A stretch of DNA of 64,000 nucleotides. It comes from Rhizobium laguerreae. Lineage in GTDB: Bacteria; Pseudomonadota; Alphaproteobacteria; Rhizobiales; Rhizobiaceae. Shown here in pieces: positions 1 through 8,179 of the stretch (position 1 is its first letter; each line of letters begins with the position of its first letter). Where the stretch lies: NCBI RefSeq assembly GCF_002008165.1, contig NZ_MRDM01000030.1, positions 62,001 to 126,000 of the forward strand, read 5' to 3'. The position numbers were made by a program, and so were the translations under genes. Below the pieces are notes generated by a model. The model was not told where the DNA came from, did not search any database, and worked only from the letters and a program-made list of their open reading frames with translations.

Positions 1-386
1 TTGGCCCGTGCAAGAGCTACGGACAGATTGTTGAGGACCAGCGGATTGTTGGGCGAAGCTTTCGCCGCATCTTCAAAACAGCCTATAGCCTCCACAGTGT
101 CGCCACGCTTGAGAAGCAGGGCGCCTTTTTCAAGAAGGGCGACCAAATGGTCTGGTTTGATCCGAAGCATGTCGGTCCAGTAAGCAATCGCCGCCTCGGC
201 GTCGCCTTTCAATGCAGCGATGCCGGCAAGCAGTGGGAGCACGTCCAGAACGCGGTAGCGATCCTTGAGGACCTCGCGATAATATTGCTCGGCGCGGTCG
301 ATTTCGCCAGCAGCGTGAAACTTCATCGCCTGATTTAGGGACTCGCGAACCTGGGCGAGCGCGAAAACCTCACTGTCTGCCGTCAT
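1..386 (-). CDS. TPR-repeat protein, C-terminus outside window
   Basis: Reading the minus strand from the ATG at 386 gives an uninterrupted frame that runs off the window edge, so only about the first 128 residues are visible. They form helical pairs with TPR spacing and signature residues (for example AEQYYREVL, DAEAAIAYW and DTVEAIGCFEDAAKASPNNP). The protein is therefore a tetratricopeptide scaffold of unknown partner. In rhizobia such N-termini often precede a sulfotransferase or glycosyltransferase domain, but that part is not in view. A degenerate copy of the ECF-type promoter may lie just upstream (403-429). Confidence 0.7.
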   Translation of the reverse strand, partial: MTADSEVFALAQVRESLNQAMKFHAAGEIDRAEQYYREVLKDRYRVLDVLPLLAGIAALKGDAEAAIAYWTDMLRIKPDHLVALLEKGALLLKRGDTVEAIGCFEDAAKASPNNPLVLNNLSVALARA

Positions 387-615
387 CAAACATCACCATG
401 TCATACAGTTAATTTTTCATGACTGTTACGCACAGGACGCGTGGTCCGTTACAGCAAGCGTAAAATTTCATGGGATCGTCTGTGATCTCAGTTTTGGCAC
501 GGTCGGGACCGGTCGAAGACTGCTGCCTCAAGCGTGATCGGTTTGCTACGCGGACGCCGGGACTCGTTTTACGTTGATTGCAGCGCCTCACGTTCCAGTG
601 TTGATTAGTTTCCAA

Positions 616-642
616 TGTAACAACCGCGTCCCGGCGAACGTA
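616..642 (+). promoter_or_regulatory. ECF-type promoter (TGTAAC-N17-CGTA)
   Basis: TGTAAC at 616-621 and CGTA at 639-642, separated by 17 bases. The site is 40 bases upstream of the msrB/msrA scar gene and reads towards it and the intact msrB-msrA pair. The rest of the gap from 387 to 681 shows no gene. Promoter function is inferred from recurrence of this motif upstream of nine other units. Confidence 0.65.
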
Positions 643-681
643 TCTCGACTGGACAACCCGTCCTACTCTAAGGAGACAGGT

Positions 682-1258
682 GTGCTGAACCGAAGAACTC
701 TTCCCGCCCGTGCAGGCGGTGCTGCCGCGGCGTTGGGCATCGGCTTCACCAAGGCTGGAGCTGAAAACGCATCGCAATATGTCGTTGCCCATACCAACGA
801 AGAATTGCGCCACATGCTCAGCGGCGATCTATACACCGTGCTGCGCCAGGCTGCGACGGAATACCCTTGCGTCGATCCCAAGAAGGTGAGCTACGGGCTT
901 CTGCTGCAATTCTATTTTTCCGTCCCGCACGACCCGACCAGCTCAAACGACAGGGCCCCGATATCGGAAGGAATTACCGTTCTGCGATCTTCCCGACAAA
1001 TGACGAGCAGCCAAAGGTCGCCAAGGCCTATATCGGCCGGCTCAATCACGCCGGCGCGTTTGGCGCGGCAATTGTCACCAACGAGACGGGCAAGACGGTC
1101 TACACAGCCGACAACTACCATCAGGATTTCCTGACGAACCCCCGACTTATCCCGATATTGTGATCAACGATCTGCCGAAGATCGCAAGCCTCAAGCAGAT
1201 GTTCCCGTCGGATTATCGCGACAAGCCCGTTCTCGTCGCGTCTGCAGGAGGCAATTGA
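682..1258 (+). pseudogene. Chimeric msrB'-'msrA pseudogene
   Basis: A GTG start with a good ribosome site (aaggagac) opens a frame with a Tat-like leader (LNRRTLPARAGGAAAALGIG). An MsrB-like N-terminal stretch follows (NEELRHMLSGDLYTVLRQAATEYP). The sequence then switches abruptly to the middle of an MsrA (CVDPKKVSYG, YFSVPHDPT). The MsrA part continues only by changing frame near 940 (QGPDIGRNYRSAIFPTNDEQ, DNYHQDFLTN) and again near 1139 (IVINDLPKIASLKQMFP, VLVASAGGN), ending at the TGA at 1256. It looks like the residue of an exported msrB-msrA pair joined by a deletion and then frameshifted. No catalytic Cys of either enzyme remains. Confidence 0.8.
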
Positions 1259-1286
1259 CGTGGCAGGTCATTGCTAGGAGAAAATC

Positions 1287-1736
1287 ATGCAGCACTATGG
1301 AAAGAGTGCCGACGCCATCGCCAAGCTCACGCCGGAGCAATACCGCGTGACGCAGCAGTCGGGCACCGAGCGCCCGGGCACCGGCGCATATCTCGATAAC
1401 AAGGATCCGGGCATCTACGTCGATATCGTATCGGGCGAGCCGCTCTTTGCCTCGGTCGACAAGTACGAGTCCGGCTGTGGCTGGCCGAGCTTCACTAAGC
1501 CGATCGAGCCTGCCAATGTCAGCGAGCTGACCGATATCTCGCATGGAATGGTGCGCACCGAAGTGCGCTCCAGCCACGGCGACAGCCATCTCGGCCATGT
1601 CTTCCCCGACGGCCCACGCGATCGCGGCGGCTTGCGCTATTGCATCAACTCGGCGTCGCTCCGCTTCGTCCATCGCGACAAGATGGAAGCGGAAGGCTAT
1701 GGCGCTTATCTCGATCAGGTGGAGGAAGTTCAATGA
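1287..1736 (+). CDS. msrB: Peptide-methionine (R)-S-oxide reductase MsrB
   Basis: Reduces the R-epimer of protein methionine sulfoxide, repairing oxidised proteins in the cytoplasm. The 149-residue protein has the family blocks SGCGWPSF, GDSHLGHVFPDGP and the catalytic Cys119 in GLRYCIN. The four zinc-binding Cys of zinc-type MsrB enzymes are absent, so this is the zinc-free form. There is no signal peptide. The ATG at 1287 has an aggag site just upstream. The stop overlaps the msrA start in an ATGA, indicating translational coupling. It sits directly behind the decayed msrB/msrA chimera and probably shares its ECF-type promoter at 616. Confidence 0.95.
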   Translation: MQHYGKSADAIAKLTPEQYRVTQQSGTERPGTGAYLDNKDPGIYVDIVSGEPLFASVDKYESGCGWPSFTKPIEPANVSELTDISHGMVRTEVRSSHGDSHLGHVFPDGPRDRGGLRYCINSASLRFVHRDKMEAEGYGAYLDQVEEVQ

Positions 1737-2272
1737 CGACGGAACGTGCAGTTCTCGCAGGCGGCTGCTTCTGGGGCATGCAGGATCTCATTCGCCGCTA
1801 TAACGGCGTGATGTCGACCCGCGTCGGTTATACTGGCGGCGAAGTGCCCAATGCCACCTACCGCAACCACGGCAACCACGCCGAGGCGATCGAGATCATC
1901 TTCGATCCGGCCAAGATCAGCTATCGCGAACTGCTGGAATTCTTCTTCCAGATTCACGATCCGTCGACGCCGAACCGCCAGGGCAACGACCGAGGCGCCA
2001 GCTACCGTTCGGCGATCTTCTATACCAGTGACGAGCAAAAGCGCGTCGCCGAGGACACGATCGCCGACGTCGATGCATCGGGCCTGTGGCCGGGCAAGGT
2101 CGTCACCGAAGTGACCGCCAACAGCGACTTCTGGGAAGCCGAGCCGGAACATCAGGACTATCTGGAGCGGATTCCGAATGGCTATACCTGCCATTTCGTC
2201 CGCCCCGGCTGGAAGCTGCCGAAGCGCCGCAAGGGCGACGTCGCGGCGTCAGCGCCGGGGAAACTGCCCTAG
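1733..2272 (+). CDS. msrA: Peptide-methionine (S)-S-oxide reductase MsrA
   Basis: Reduces the S-epimer of methionine sulfoxide, complementing MsrB. The ATG at 1733 overlaps the msrB stop. The 179-residue product shows the catalytic GGCFWG motif (Cys12) followed by GVMSTRVGYTGGEVPNATYR, the core IHDPSTPNRQGNDRG, and a C-terminal EHQDYLERIPNGYTCHF, whose Cys is a candidate resolving residue. A longer in-frame start at 1640 lies inside msrB and lacks support. No leader is present, so it acts in the cytoplasm. The pair msrB-msrA is probably driven from the promoter at 616. Confidence 0.95.
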   Translation: MTTERAVLAGGCFWGMQDLIRRYNGVMSTRVGYTGGEVPNATYRNHGNHAEAIEIIFDPAKISYRELLEFFFQIHDPSTPNRQGNDRGASYRSAIFYTSDEQKRVAEDTIADVDASGLWPGKVVTEVTANSDFWEAEPEHQDYLERIPNGYTCHFVRPGWKLPKRRKGDVAASAPGKLP

Positions 2273-2380
2273 CGCTGGGCGATTCTAAATCCTGCTTCAG
2301 ATTTGTTCGTGTGCCCGTCTCACGGTGCAAATCCCTAACCGAGTCCGTTTCCATCACAAGGAACGGATGGAGACCATGCC

Positions 2381-2581
2381 GTGATTCATCTTGCAGAACG
2401 AAACCAATGGATTGGCAAACGTGCGTATGCGCTCTGGGAGGCGGCAGGGCGGCCGGATGGCAAAAGCGCGGAACATTGGCATCAGGCGGTTGAAGAAAGG
2501 GATGCGCTGGAACGGAGCCGAGCGTCGATAGACGGCGCCGAGATCCTTGCTCGTCTCGGCAGGCAGGCGAGCGGTGGGTGA
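2381..2581 (+). CDS. DUF2934 small protein
   Basis: A 66-residue protein starting at GTG 2381 behind a ggatggag ribosome site. An upstream ATG at 2376 is followed at once by a stop, which decides the start. The sequence RAYALWEAAGRPDGKSAEHWHQA matches the short helical DUF2934 signature, whose function is unknown. A second DUF2934 gene lies at 5352-5543 on the other strand, so the two bracket the glucosidase gene. No ECF-type promoter was found directly in front of this one. Confidence 0.7.
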   Translation: MIHLAERNQWIGKRAYALWEAAGRPDGKSAEHWHQAVEERDALERSRASIDGAEILARLGRQASGG

Positions 2582-2649
2582 CTGTACCGGGCGCCGTCTG
2601 GCTTATGGCGCGTTAAGAAATCCGCGGAAAATCATGTCAGCCTTTCGCG

Positions 2650-5301
2650 CTACCGGCGCGCGGGCATTACCATTCCCTGATCGTGGAGAAGATTGGCAAT
2701 AAGAGCCGTCCACCCGGTCTGGTGCGAGGCACCAAGCCCCTCCCCGGTGTCGCCGTGAAAATATTCGTGGAACAACAGGTTGTCATCGATCGTCGCGTCC
2801 GATTTCAAAGACGACCGTCGGCCGCCCGCCTCGCTTATGAAAAGCCTCTGTAATCGCCGGTTTAACTCATCCGCCACCTCCTTCAGACTGAGCATGTGAC
2901 CCGATCCGACCGGGCACTCGACCTTATAGTCGTCGCCGAAGTAAGCATGGAATTTCCGCAACGAATCGATAAGCAAGAAGTTGACCGGCATCCAGATCGG
3001 CCCTCGCCAATTCGAATTGCCTCCGAACAGGCCGGTGACTGCCTCTCCCGGTGTATAGGTGGCGTCAAGCTGCATGCCAGCGAAGCTGACGCTGCATGGT
3101 GCATCGAGATGTGCTTTGGACATCGACCGTATGCCAAAATCGGAAAGAAATTCGTCCGGATCGAGCATCTTTCGCAGCAGGTCTCTCAACCGGTCGCCAT
3201 GCAGCAGCGAAAGAAGGCTTCGTTCGCCAACCCCTGGGTCTGTCCACTTCGGTACCAGGCTCGCCAATTGCGGCCGATGCTTGAGAAACCATTGTAGACG
3301 TTTGGCGAACCCCGGAACCTTATCGAGAACGGCCTGGTCAAGCACTTCAACAGCAAAAATCGGGATCAAACCGACCATTGATCTTGCAGGGATCGGGTGA
3401 ATACGCCCCTCCTTGGTGTGAAGAATATCGTAGAAGAATCCGTCGACGTTATCCCAGAGGGCCTGGCCGCTGCCCGCGACGTCAGCCATGGCGCCAGCAA
3501 TTGAAAGGAAGTGCTCGAAGAATTTCGTGGCGATATCCTCATAGACCGGATCGGTCATCGATAGTTCAATCGCAATGCGCATCAGGTTCAGTGCATACAT
3601 GGCCATCCAGGCCGTTCCGTCGGCCTGATCGATCGAAGCGCCATTCGGCAAAACCTCCGAACGGTTGAAGGGACTGATGTTGTCCAGTCCGAGAAACCCA
3701 CCCTGAAAAATGTTGCGGCCGCCACTATCCTTGCGATTCACCCACCAGGTGAAGTTCAGCATCAGCTTGTGAAATATTCTCTTTAGAAAGTCGACGTCGC
3801 CCACGCCGGTCAGCGCGCGGTCCATCTGGTAGACCTTTAGTGCAGCCCACGCATGGACGGGCGGATTGACATCACCGAACTCCCATTCGTAAGCCGGAAG
3901 CTGCCCATTGGGATGCATGAACCACTCGCGTGTAAAGAGAGCGAGCTGGCCCTTGGCAAAGGCGGGGTCGACAAGCGCCAGCGAGACGCAGTGAAACGCT
4001 AGGTCCCATGCGGCATACCATGGATATTCCCAGGTGTCGGGCATGGCGATGACGTCAGCGTTGTTGAGGTGACGCCAATCGGCGTTGCGGCCCTTGCGCC
4101 GCTCGGCCGACGGCCTCGGCTGGGCAGGATCGCCGTCCAACCAGGTCGGAACATCAAAATAGTAGACCTGTTTAGACCACAACATGCCTGCCAGCGCTTG
4201 CCGCTGCACCTTTCGAGCATCCTCGTTGTCGATGCCATGCTGGAGGGCACGATAGAATTCGTCCGTCTCCGCGACACGCTCCTGGAAAACCGTGTCAAAA
4301 TCGATGAATGGTTCCGTCGCAATACCGTCTGGGCGCCATCGAAGCCGGAGTTCGCGGCTCCCCAAAGCGGGAATGTCGAGTATGCAGTGGGCGGCAACCT
4401 TGCTGCCACGTCCGTTCGCGCTGATAGCGTCTGCCTTCCGATCGACGACATAGTCGTTGATGCCGTCCTTGAACGGACCCTTTGCAGGCGATCCGAACAG
4501 GAGTGGTGCGTTGGTTTCGTTTTCACAGAAAAGAAACTCCGCGCGCCGATCGACGCTCAACCGCCATGTCCTTTTGCCTGCCCGTCGCGCCAGCACATCT
4601 CCTATCGCGGCACGTTCAAGAACAGGCCGCTCGTTTCCAGTCTTCCATGACCAGGTGTTTCTTGCCCATAACTGCGGCAGCACATGAATGCGCGCCGCCT
4701 CGACGGCGGCATTTTTAATGACGATGCGCATGAGAACGTCGTCCGGCGCCGCCTTGGCATATTCAATCGTTACATCGAAAAATCGACCGTCGGCGAATAT
4801 GCCGGTATCGGGGAGTTCGTACTCCCGCTCGATACGCGAACGCTCGCCATTAACGCGGATGAGCTCATCGTAAGGAAATGCCGCCTGCGGATAACGATAG
4901 GCCATTTTCTGGTAGGAGTGCGTTGGTGTGGCATCCAGATAGTGATAGACTTCTTTGACGTCCTCACCATGGTTGCCCTGCTCGTTGCTCAGGCCAAACA
5001 GCCGCTCCTTGAGGATGGGATCTCTTCCGTTCCAGAGTGCCAGCGACAGACACCAGCGCATGCTGTCGTCACAGAATCCGGCAATCCCGTCTTCGCCCCA
5101 ACGATAGACCCGGCTTCGTGCATCGTCGAACGAAAACGCGTTCCAGGCATCGCCATTGACACTGTAATCCTCGCGGACAGTCCCCCATTGGCGTTCGGCC
5201 AAGTACGGCCCCCATCGGCGCCAGTTGGCATCGCTTCCCCCACGCAGACGGCGTCCCTCGGCAGTGTCGAAGATTGATTGTGGCTTCATGTGCATCGTCA
5301 T
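2650..5301 (-). CDS. Large glycoside hydrolase, GH63-type (alpha/alpha toroid) glucosidase
   Basis: This 883-residue protein resembles the bacterial 'glucosidase' group of the GH63/MGH1-like clan, (alpha/alpha)6-toroid enzymes acting on alpha-glucosides. Visible family blocks include YLAERQWGTVREDYS near residue 35, GFCDD and SLALWNGRDPILKERLFGL near 90-115, DTWEYPWYAAWDLAFHCV near 430, QADGTAWMAMY near 560 and GPIWMPVNFLL near 760. The substrate cannot be read from the sequence; trehalose-like or glucosyl-glycerol-type compounds are possible. No signal peptide is evident. It is 50 bases downstream of the DUF2934 gene 5352-5543 and probably in one transcript with it from the promoter at 5628-5654. 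Confidence 0.85.
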   Translation of the reverse strand: MTMHMKPQSIFDTAEGRRLRGGSDANWRRWGPYLAERQWGTVREDYSVNGDAWNAFSFDDARSRVYRWGEDGIAGFCDDSMRWCLSLALWNGRDPILKERLFGLSNEQGNHGEDVKEVYHYLDATPTHSYQKMAYRYPQAAFPYDELIRVNGERSRIEREYELPDTGIFADGRFFDVTIEYAKAAPDDVLMRIVIKNAAVEAARIHVLPQLWARNTWSWKTGNERPVLERAAIGDVLARRAGKRTWRLSVDRRAEFLFCENETNAPLLFGSPAKGPFKDGINDYVVDRKADAISANGRGSKVAAHCILDIPALGSRELRLRWRPDGIATEPFIDFDTVFQERVAETDEFYRALQHGIDNEDARKVQRQALAGMLWSKQVYYFDVPTWLDGDPAQPRPSAERRKGRNADWRHLNNADVIAMPDTWEYPWYAAWDLAFHCVSLALVDPAFAKGQLALFTREWFMHPNGQLPAYEWEFGDVNPPVHAWAALKVYQMDRALTGVGDVDFLKRIFHKLMLNFTWWVNRKDSGGRNIFQGGFLGLDNISPFNRSEVLPNGASIDQADGTAWMAMYALNLMRIAIELSMTDPVYEDIATKFFEHFLSIAGAMADVAGSGQALWDNVDGFFYDILHTKEGRIHPIPARSMVGLIPIFAVEVLDQAVLDKVPGFAKRLQWFLKHRPQLASLVPKWTDPGVGERSLLSLLHGDRLRDLLRKMLDPDEFLSDFGIRSMSKAHLDAPCSVSFAGMQLDATYTPGEAVTGLFGGNSNWRGPIWMPVNFLLIDSLRKFHAYFGDDYKVECPVGSGHMLSLKEVADELNRRLQRLFISEAGGRRSSLKSDATIDDNLLFHEYFHGDTGEGLGASHQTGWTALIANLLHDQGMVMPARR

Positions 5302-5351
5302 ACCGTTAGATTGGAAAATCAGGGCACCATCCAGCCCTGAATCCAGTATCG

Positions 5352-5543
5352 TTACTTCGCTTTTCCCTTCGGCACTGTCACTGCCACCGGCACGGCCTCT
5401 TTCGTCTCGGCCACGAACCGTGCCTGATGCCAGTGGTCGTCTGCCCGGCCGTCGGGCTGCCCTTCTTCCAGCCAGAGCAGATAGGCGCGATGACGGATAT
5501 CATCTTCGTTTGCTTCGTTCGTCGACTCGGCCGTTGTTTCCAT
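5352..5543 (-). CDS. DUF2934 small protein
   Basis: A 63-residue protein starting at the ATG at 5543. Its core HRAYLLWLEEGQPDGRADDHWHQARF is the DUF2934 signature, and the tail is basic (VPKGKAK). A longer frame exists upstream, but it would contain the promoter at 5628-5654, so the internal ATG is preferred. It is the first gene of a likely two-gene unit with the GH63-type glucosidase and a paralogue of the gene at 2381. Function is unknown. Confidence 0.75.
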   Translation of the reverse strand: METTAESTNEANEDDIRHRAYLLWLEEGQPDGRADDHWHQARFVAETKEAVPVAVTVPKGKAK

Positions 5544-5627
5544 CGTGTTGTTCCTGTGCTGATCGTTGACGCTGCGCCGAGACAATTCGACGGCGCGCGG
5601 ACAATGTCGTGTGGTCCGCGTAACTTC

Positions 5628-5654
5628 TTCGTTGGAATGGGTCAGGTTGTTACA
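5628..5654 (-). promoter_or_regulatory. ECF-type promoter (TGTAAC-N17-CGAA)
   Basis: Minus-strand TGTAAC (5654-5649), 17 bases, then CGAA (5631-5628), about 85 bases before the DUF2934 start at 5543. Same layout as the sites at 8949, 18917 and 19610. Confidence 0.7.
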
Positions 5655-5724
5655 TCGTCCTAATTGTACCGACACAATTCGGCGCTCATGGCAGCACGAA
5701 ATGCCGCCCGATCGGTCTCACAGG

Positions 5725-5937
5725 TTAACGATCGAACCGGGACAAGAAGTTTTGGAGTCCCGAGAGAAGGCCGATAACGACGACGGCGAAAATGAGGTAT
5801 CGCAGTTCCTCGAATATCGTGCCATTCAGATAGTGGAGCCCATAGTTCCAGATCAGGACAACAATTCCGATTGCAAGCGCCGCCAGGACAAGGCCGATGA
5901 CGTGACGGGTCGGGGTGGCCGTTTCGTTTTCACTCAC
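5725..5937 (-). CDS. Small two-helix membrane protein, last gene of redox operon
   Basis: A 70-residue protein starting at GTG 5937, two bases after the stop of the preceding gene at 5940. It has two hydrophobic helices (roughly residues 13-30 and 44-60) with a charged loop (NGTIFEELR) and a short basic tail. No family is recognised. Tight spacing places it in the operon 8170-5725 with the ferric-reductase-like/Rieske protein, where it may be an accessory subunit. Confidence 0.6.
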   Translation of the reverse strand: MSENETATPTRHVIGLVLAALAIGIVVLIWNYGLHYLNGTIFEELRYLIFAVVVIGLLSGLQNFLSRFDR

Positions 5938-5939
5938 GA

Positions 5940-6704
5940 TCAGGCTCCATCGACAAGCCGATCAACCTTGAAGATCAGCAGATCGTCGCGCCGCTCGACA
6001 CTGCCTTCGAGCACCACCGGGACGGCCGTCTTGTCGAGCAGTGCGGCCGGCATCGGACCACCGTCCTCTGATGAAAGCAGAAAGAAGCTATGACCGTCAA
6101 CCGGCGCCGTGGAAACAAACACCGGCGGAACGCCGCCATTCAGACAAAGATTGGCACAGGCCTTGTGCGAAAGCCCCGTGCCGGGCTTCATTGCGCCGCC
6201 ACCGCACTTCCCATCGCAGATCTCCCCCGTCAGCCGCCATTGGCCAAGGTTTTGAGGACCAGCGATTGATAAATTGACTGAGGTCGGAAGATCGGCCGCT
6301 TTCAGATCGTCGCCGCCGCCGATCAGTAGCATTTCGAGATCCCCGCGCTTGACAAAGATGCCGCCGACCTGTGCGGTTTTGCCCACAAGCGGTAGCGCTC
6401 TGGCGTCTACCCCGAATTTGCCGGATCCTGCCAACATTACTGCCCGTGCCGGTTTTGAGCCTTCAGCAGGCACTCGAAGGATCGGATAGGGCTTCAATTC
6501 CATTATCCCGATGAGATGCTCGCCGCGAAGCTCGTCGGCGTAGCTCCCCGCCCCCGGGCTTTCGGTATTGAGCGACATCAGCACTGAGGCCGATGCCATA
6601 CCGGCGATGAAGAACACAATGAACCCGATCATCAGCGCCCTGACATAGGCCGGTGCCTTCTTGAAATAACCCACAAAGAAACCGCGTTCAGCAGGTCTGA
6701 GCAT
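5940..6704 (-). CDS. Membrane-anchored protein with paired CxxxC motif, partner of the Rieske fusion
   Basis: A 254-residue protein with an N-terminal membrane anchor (about residues 22-44, no cleavage site) and the rest probably periplasmic. The C-terminal half carries a striking motif: C163-x3-C167, then H180-x2-C183-x3-C187, within GEICDGKCGGGAMKPG and HKACANLCLNGGVPP. This recalls a conserved hypothetical domain found beside redox proteins, and the Cys/His set could bind a metal or form disulfides. Start and stop abut the Rieske gene at 6704 (one-base overlap), so the two are translated together. Function is unknown; an electron acceptor or cofactor-binding partner is an inference. Confidence 0.65.
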   Translation of the reverse strand: MLRPAERGFFVGYFKKAPAYVRALMIGFIVFFIAGMASASVLMSLNTESPGAGSYADELRGEHLIGIMELKPYPILRVPAEGSKPARAVMLAGSGKFGVDARALPLVGKTAQVGGIFVKRGDLEMLLIGGGDDLKAADLPTSVNLSIAGPQNLGQWRLTGEICDGKCGGGAMKPGTGLSHKACANLCLNGGVPPVFVSTAPVDGHSFFLLSSEDGGPMPAALLDKTAVPVVLEGSVERRDDLLIFKVDRLVDGA

Positions 6705-7795
6705 CAGGCTGTTCCCTCTTTCTTCGGAGCGGCAGGCATAAATTCGACTGGGATCGGAAAGGCCGTTAGCTTGGTGCCGCGCGGCAACGGTTCGGGATCG
6801 ACGAGAACGGTCGATCCCTGCAACTGAACACGATATTTGCGGATGCGTTCACGGAACGGCGGCGGCGAACAGCCGTCCTCGAGCCGGTATTGATAGCCGT
6901 GCCACGGACAGGTGATAAAACCCAGAACGACTTTGCCCTCGCCGATGGGGCCATTTTGGTGCGAGCAGACATTTGAGACCGCCGAGAGCCCGCCTTTTGA
7001 GCGGAAGACGGCAATGCGTTCGCCGCCGGGCGCAGCTCCGATGATCGCCCGTCCCTCAGCGATCTTAGCAAGATCACCGACGGCAATCCAGGGTGCGTCG
7101 GGAGCGTTCGGAGATGCGGCGGCGTCGGCCGAGCTTTCCCGCCGCCCTGCAAGCAAATGCAAGGTGCAAAGCAGCGCCAAGCCACCTACTGACAGCAACC
7201 CGAGCGCCAAGTCGCGTCGATCGATGAGTGCGCCGAGCGCCACGTGCAGAATGACTGCAGCATAGGCAAGATACACGCTCATATGGATCGCCTTCCACAG
7301 CGGCGGCGTTAGGAAAGAAAGCCAGAAATCGTGGCTCGTCACCGCAAGAACCGCCAGTATGACGAGCGCGAGAATGCCGAAGAGCTCGAACGGAAAGCCG
7401 ACAATACTGGTGAAGCTCGTATTGCTGGTGAAAAGCGCGGTCAGCTGCGGCGTTGGGCTGTAGGAGAAGTACCACCCAAGCACGTAGTAGGCGTGGGTTG
7501 CGGCGACAATTGCTGTCATCACACCGAAATGGCGGCGATTATAGAGAAGCGGCATGAAGCGTGTATCGAGACGCGCAAGCGGTCCAATCGAAAGTATTAT
7601 GGTCAGCAGAAGCAGCGCCAGCGAGCCAAAAGCGCGCATACGCTGCGTCGGAAGATCGGTGTCGCGCAGCGCCGGCGACAGGACCGGCCCGAGCTTCAGG
7701 AAGACCAGGATATAGATGACGATCCCGGCCAGCAGAACCGCGTCATAGATCATCTTGGCCCGGTTCCAGATCACCGGCTTGTAGGATACGCTCAC
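6704..7795 (-). CDS. Ferric-reductase-like transmembrane / Rieske [2Fe-2S] fusion protein
   Basis: A 363-residue fusion. Residues 1 to about 215 form several membrane helices of the ferric-reductase-like (YedZ/MsrQ, NOX) type with candidate haem-ligand histidines at about 101, 171 and 184. Residues 235-350 form a soluble Rieske domain with the cluster ligands C277-x-H279 and C296-x2-H299 (CSHQNG and CPWHG). It probably passes electrons across or along the membrane between quinol/haem and the Rieske centre. The GTG start at 7795 overlaps the stop of the preceding small gene (GTGA). Its neighbours are small membrane proteins and the Cys-motif protein. The electron donor and acceptor cannot be read from the sequence. 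Confidence 0.85.
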   Translation of the reverse strand: MSVSYKPVIWNRAKMIYDAVLLAGIVIYILVFLKLGPVLSPALRDTDLPTQRMRAFGSLALLLLTIILSIGPLARLDTRFMPLLYNRRHFGVMTAIVAATHAYYVLGWYFSYSPTPQLTALFTSNTSFTSIVGFPFELFGILALVILAVLAVTSHDFWLSFLTPPLWKAIHMSVYLAYAAVILHVALGALIDRRDLALGLLSVGGLALLCTLHLLAGRRESSADAAASPNAPDAPWIAVGDLAKIAEGRAIIGAAPGGERIAVFRSKGGLSAVSNVCSHQNGPIGEGKVVLGFITCPWHGYQYRLEDGCSPPPFRERIRKYRVQLQGSTVLVDPEPLPRGTKLTAFPIPVEFMPAAPKKEGTA

Positions 7796-7953
7796 GGCTG
7801 CCCTCCTTCCCCTGCCGGGGTATCGAGCCGCACGGCCGGTGCATCGGTCGCCAGCTTCGGAACGCTTGCAAAAATGATGGCGAGCGCAATCGGCATGGCG
7901 ATTGCAAGGCCGGTCCAGATCACCGTATGGGCGCGGCGGTGGCGGCGCTGCAT
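7792..7953 (-). CDS. Small single-helix membrane protein (53 aa)
   Basis: ATG at 7953 to TGA at 7792. The protein has a basic N-terminus (QRRHRRAHT), one hydrophobic helix (about residues 12-29) and a short polar tail, so it should be a membrane-anchored peptide with its tail outside. It lies between the 71-residue membrane gene (one-base gap) and the Rieske fusion (GTGA overlap), which supports its being real despite its size. No family is recognised; it may be a structural subunit of the redox complex. Confidence 0.6.
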   Translation of the reverse strand: MQRRHRRAHTVIWTGLAIAMPIALAIIFASVPKLATDAPAVRLDTPAGEGGQP

Positions 7954-7954
7954 G

Positions 7955-8170
7955 TTATCGCTCCTTTTTCGAAAGAATGATCCATCGCCAGATCACGAGC
8001 GGCCAGAGGAGCACTAGGCCAGGAACGAGCAACGGGCGAACGGCGTAAGCCTCGTGAGCTCCCGGATCGATCCTGTCGAAACCGAATAACAGAAACGCCA
8101 CCGCTGCAGCGAGGCCGATGCCGGCCCATATCATCACTCCGGCGGCGATTGGATCGTACATATCGAACAT
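7955..8170 (-). CDS. Small two-helix membrane protein (71 aa)
   Basis: Two hydrophobic helices (about residues 10-30 and 44-63) joined by a polar loop (DRIDPGAHEAYAVRP) and ending in a basic tail (LSKKER). It is first in the chain of closely spaced membrane genes and starts 9 bases after the SDR stop at 8180, so the SDR and redox genes probably share the transcript from the promoter at 8949-8975. Function is unknown. Confidence 0.6.
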   Translation of the reverse strand: MFDMYDPIAAGVMIWAGIGLAAAVAFLLFGFDRIDPGAHEAYAVRPLLVPGLVLLWPLVIWRWIILSKKER

Positions 8171-8179
8171 GAGATGCCC

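Noticed and set aside
403..429. Possible eleventh ECF-type promoter upstream of the TPR gene (minus strand)
   Set aside because: GTAAC is present, but the second element is TGTA and only with a spacer one base shorter; too weak to count.
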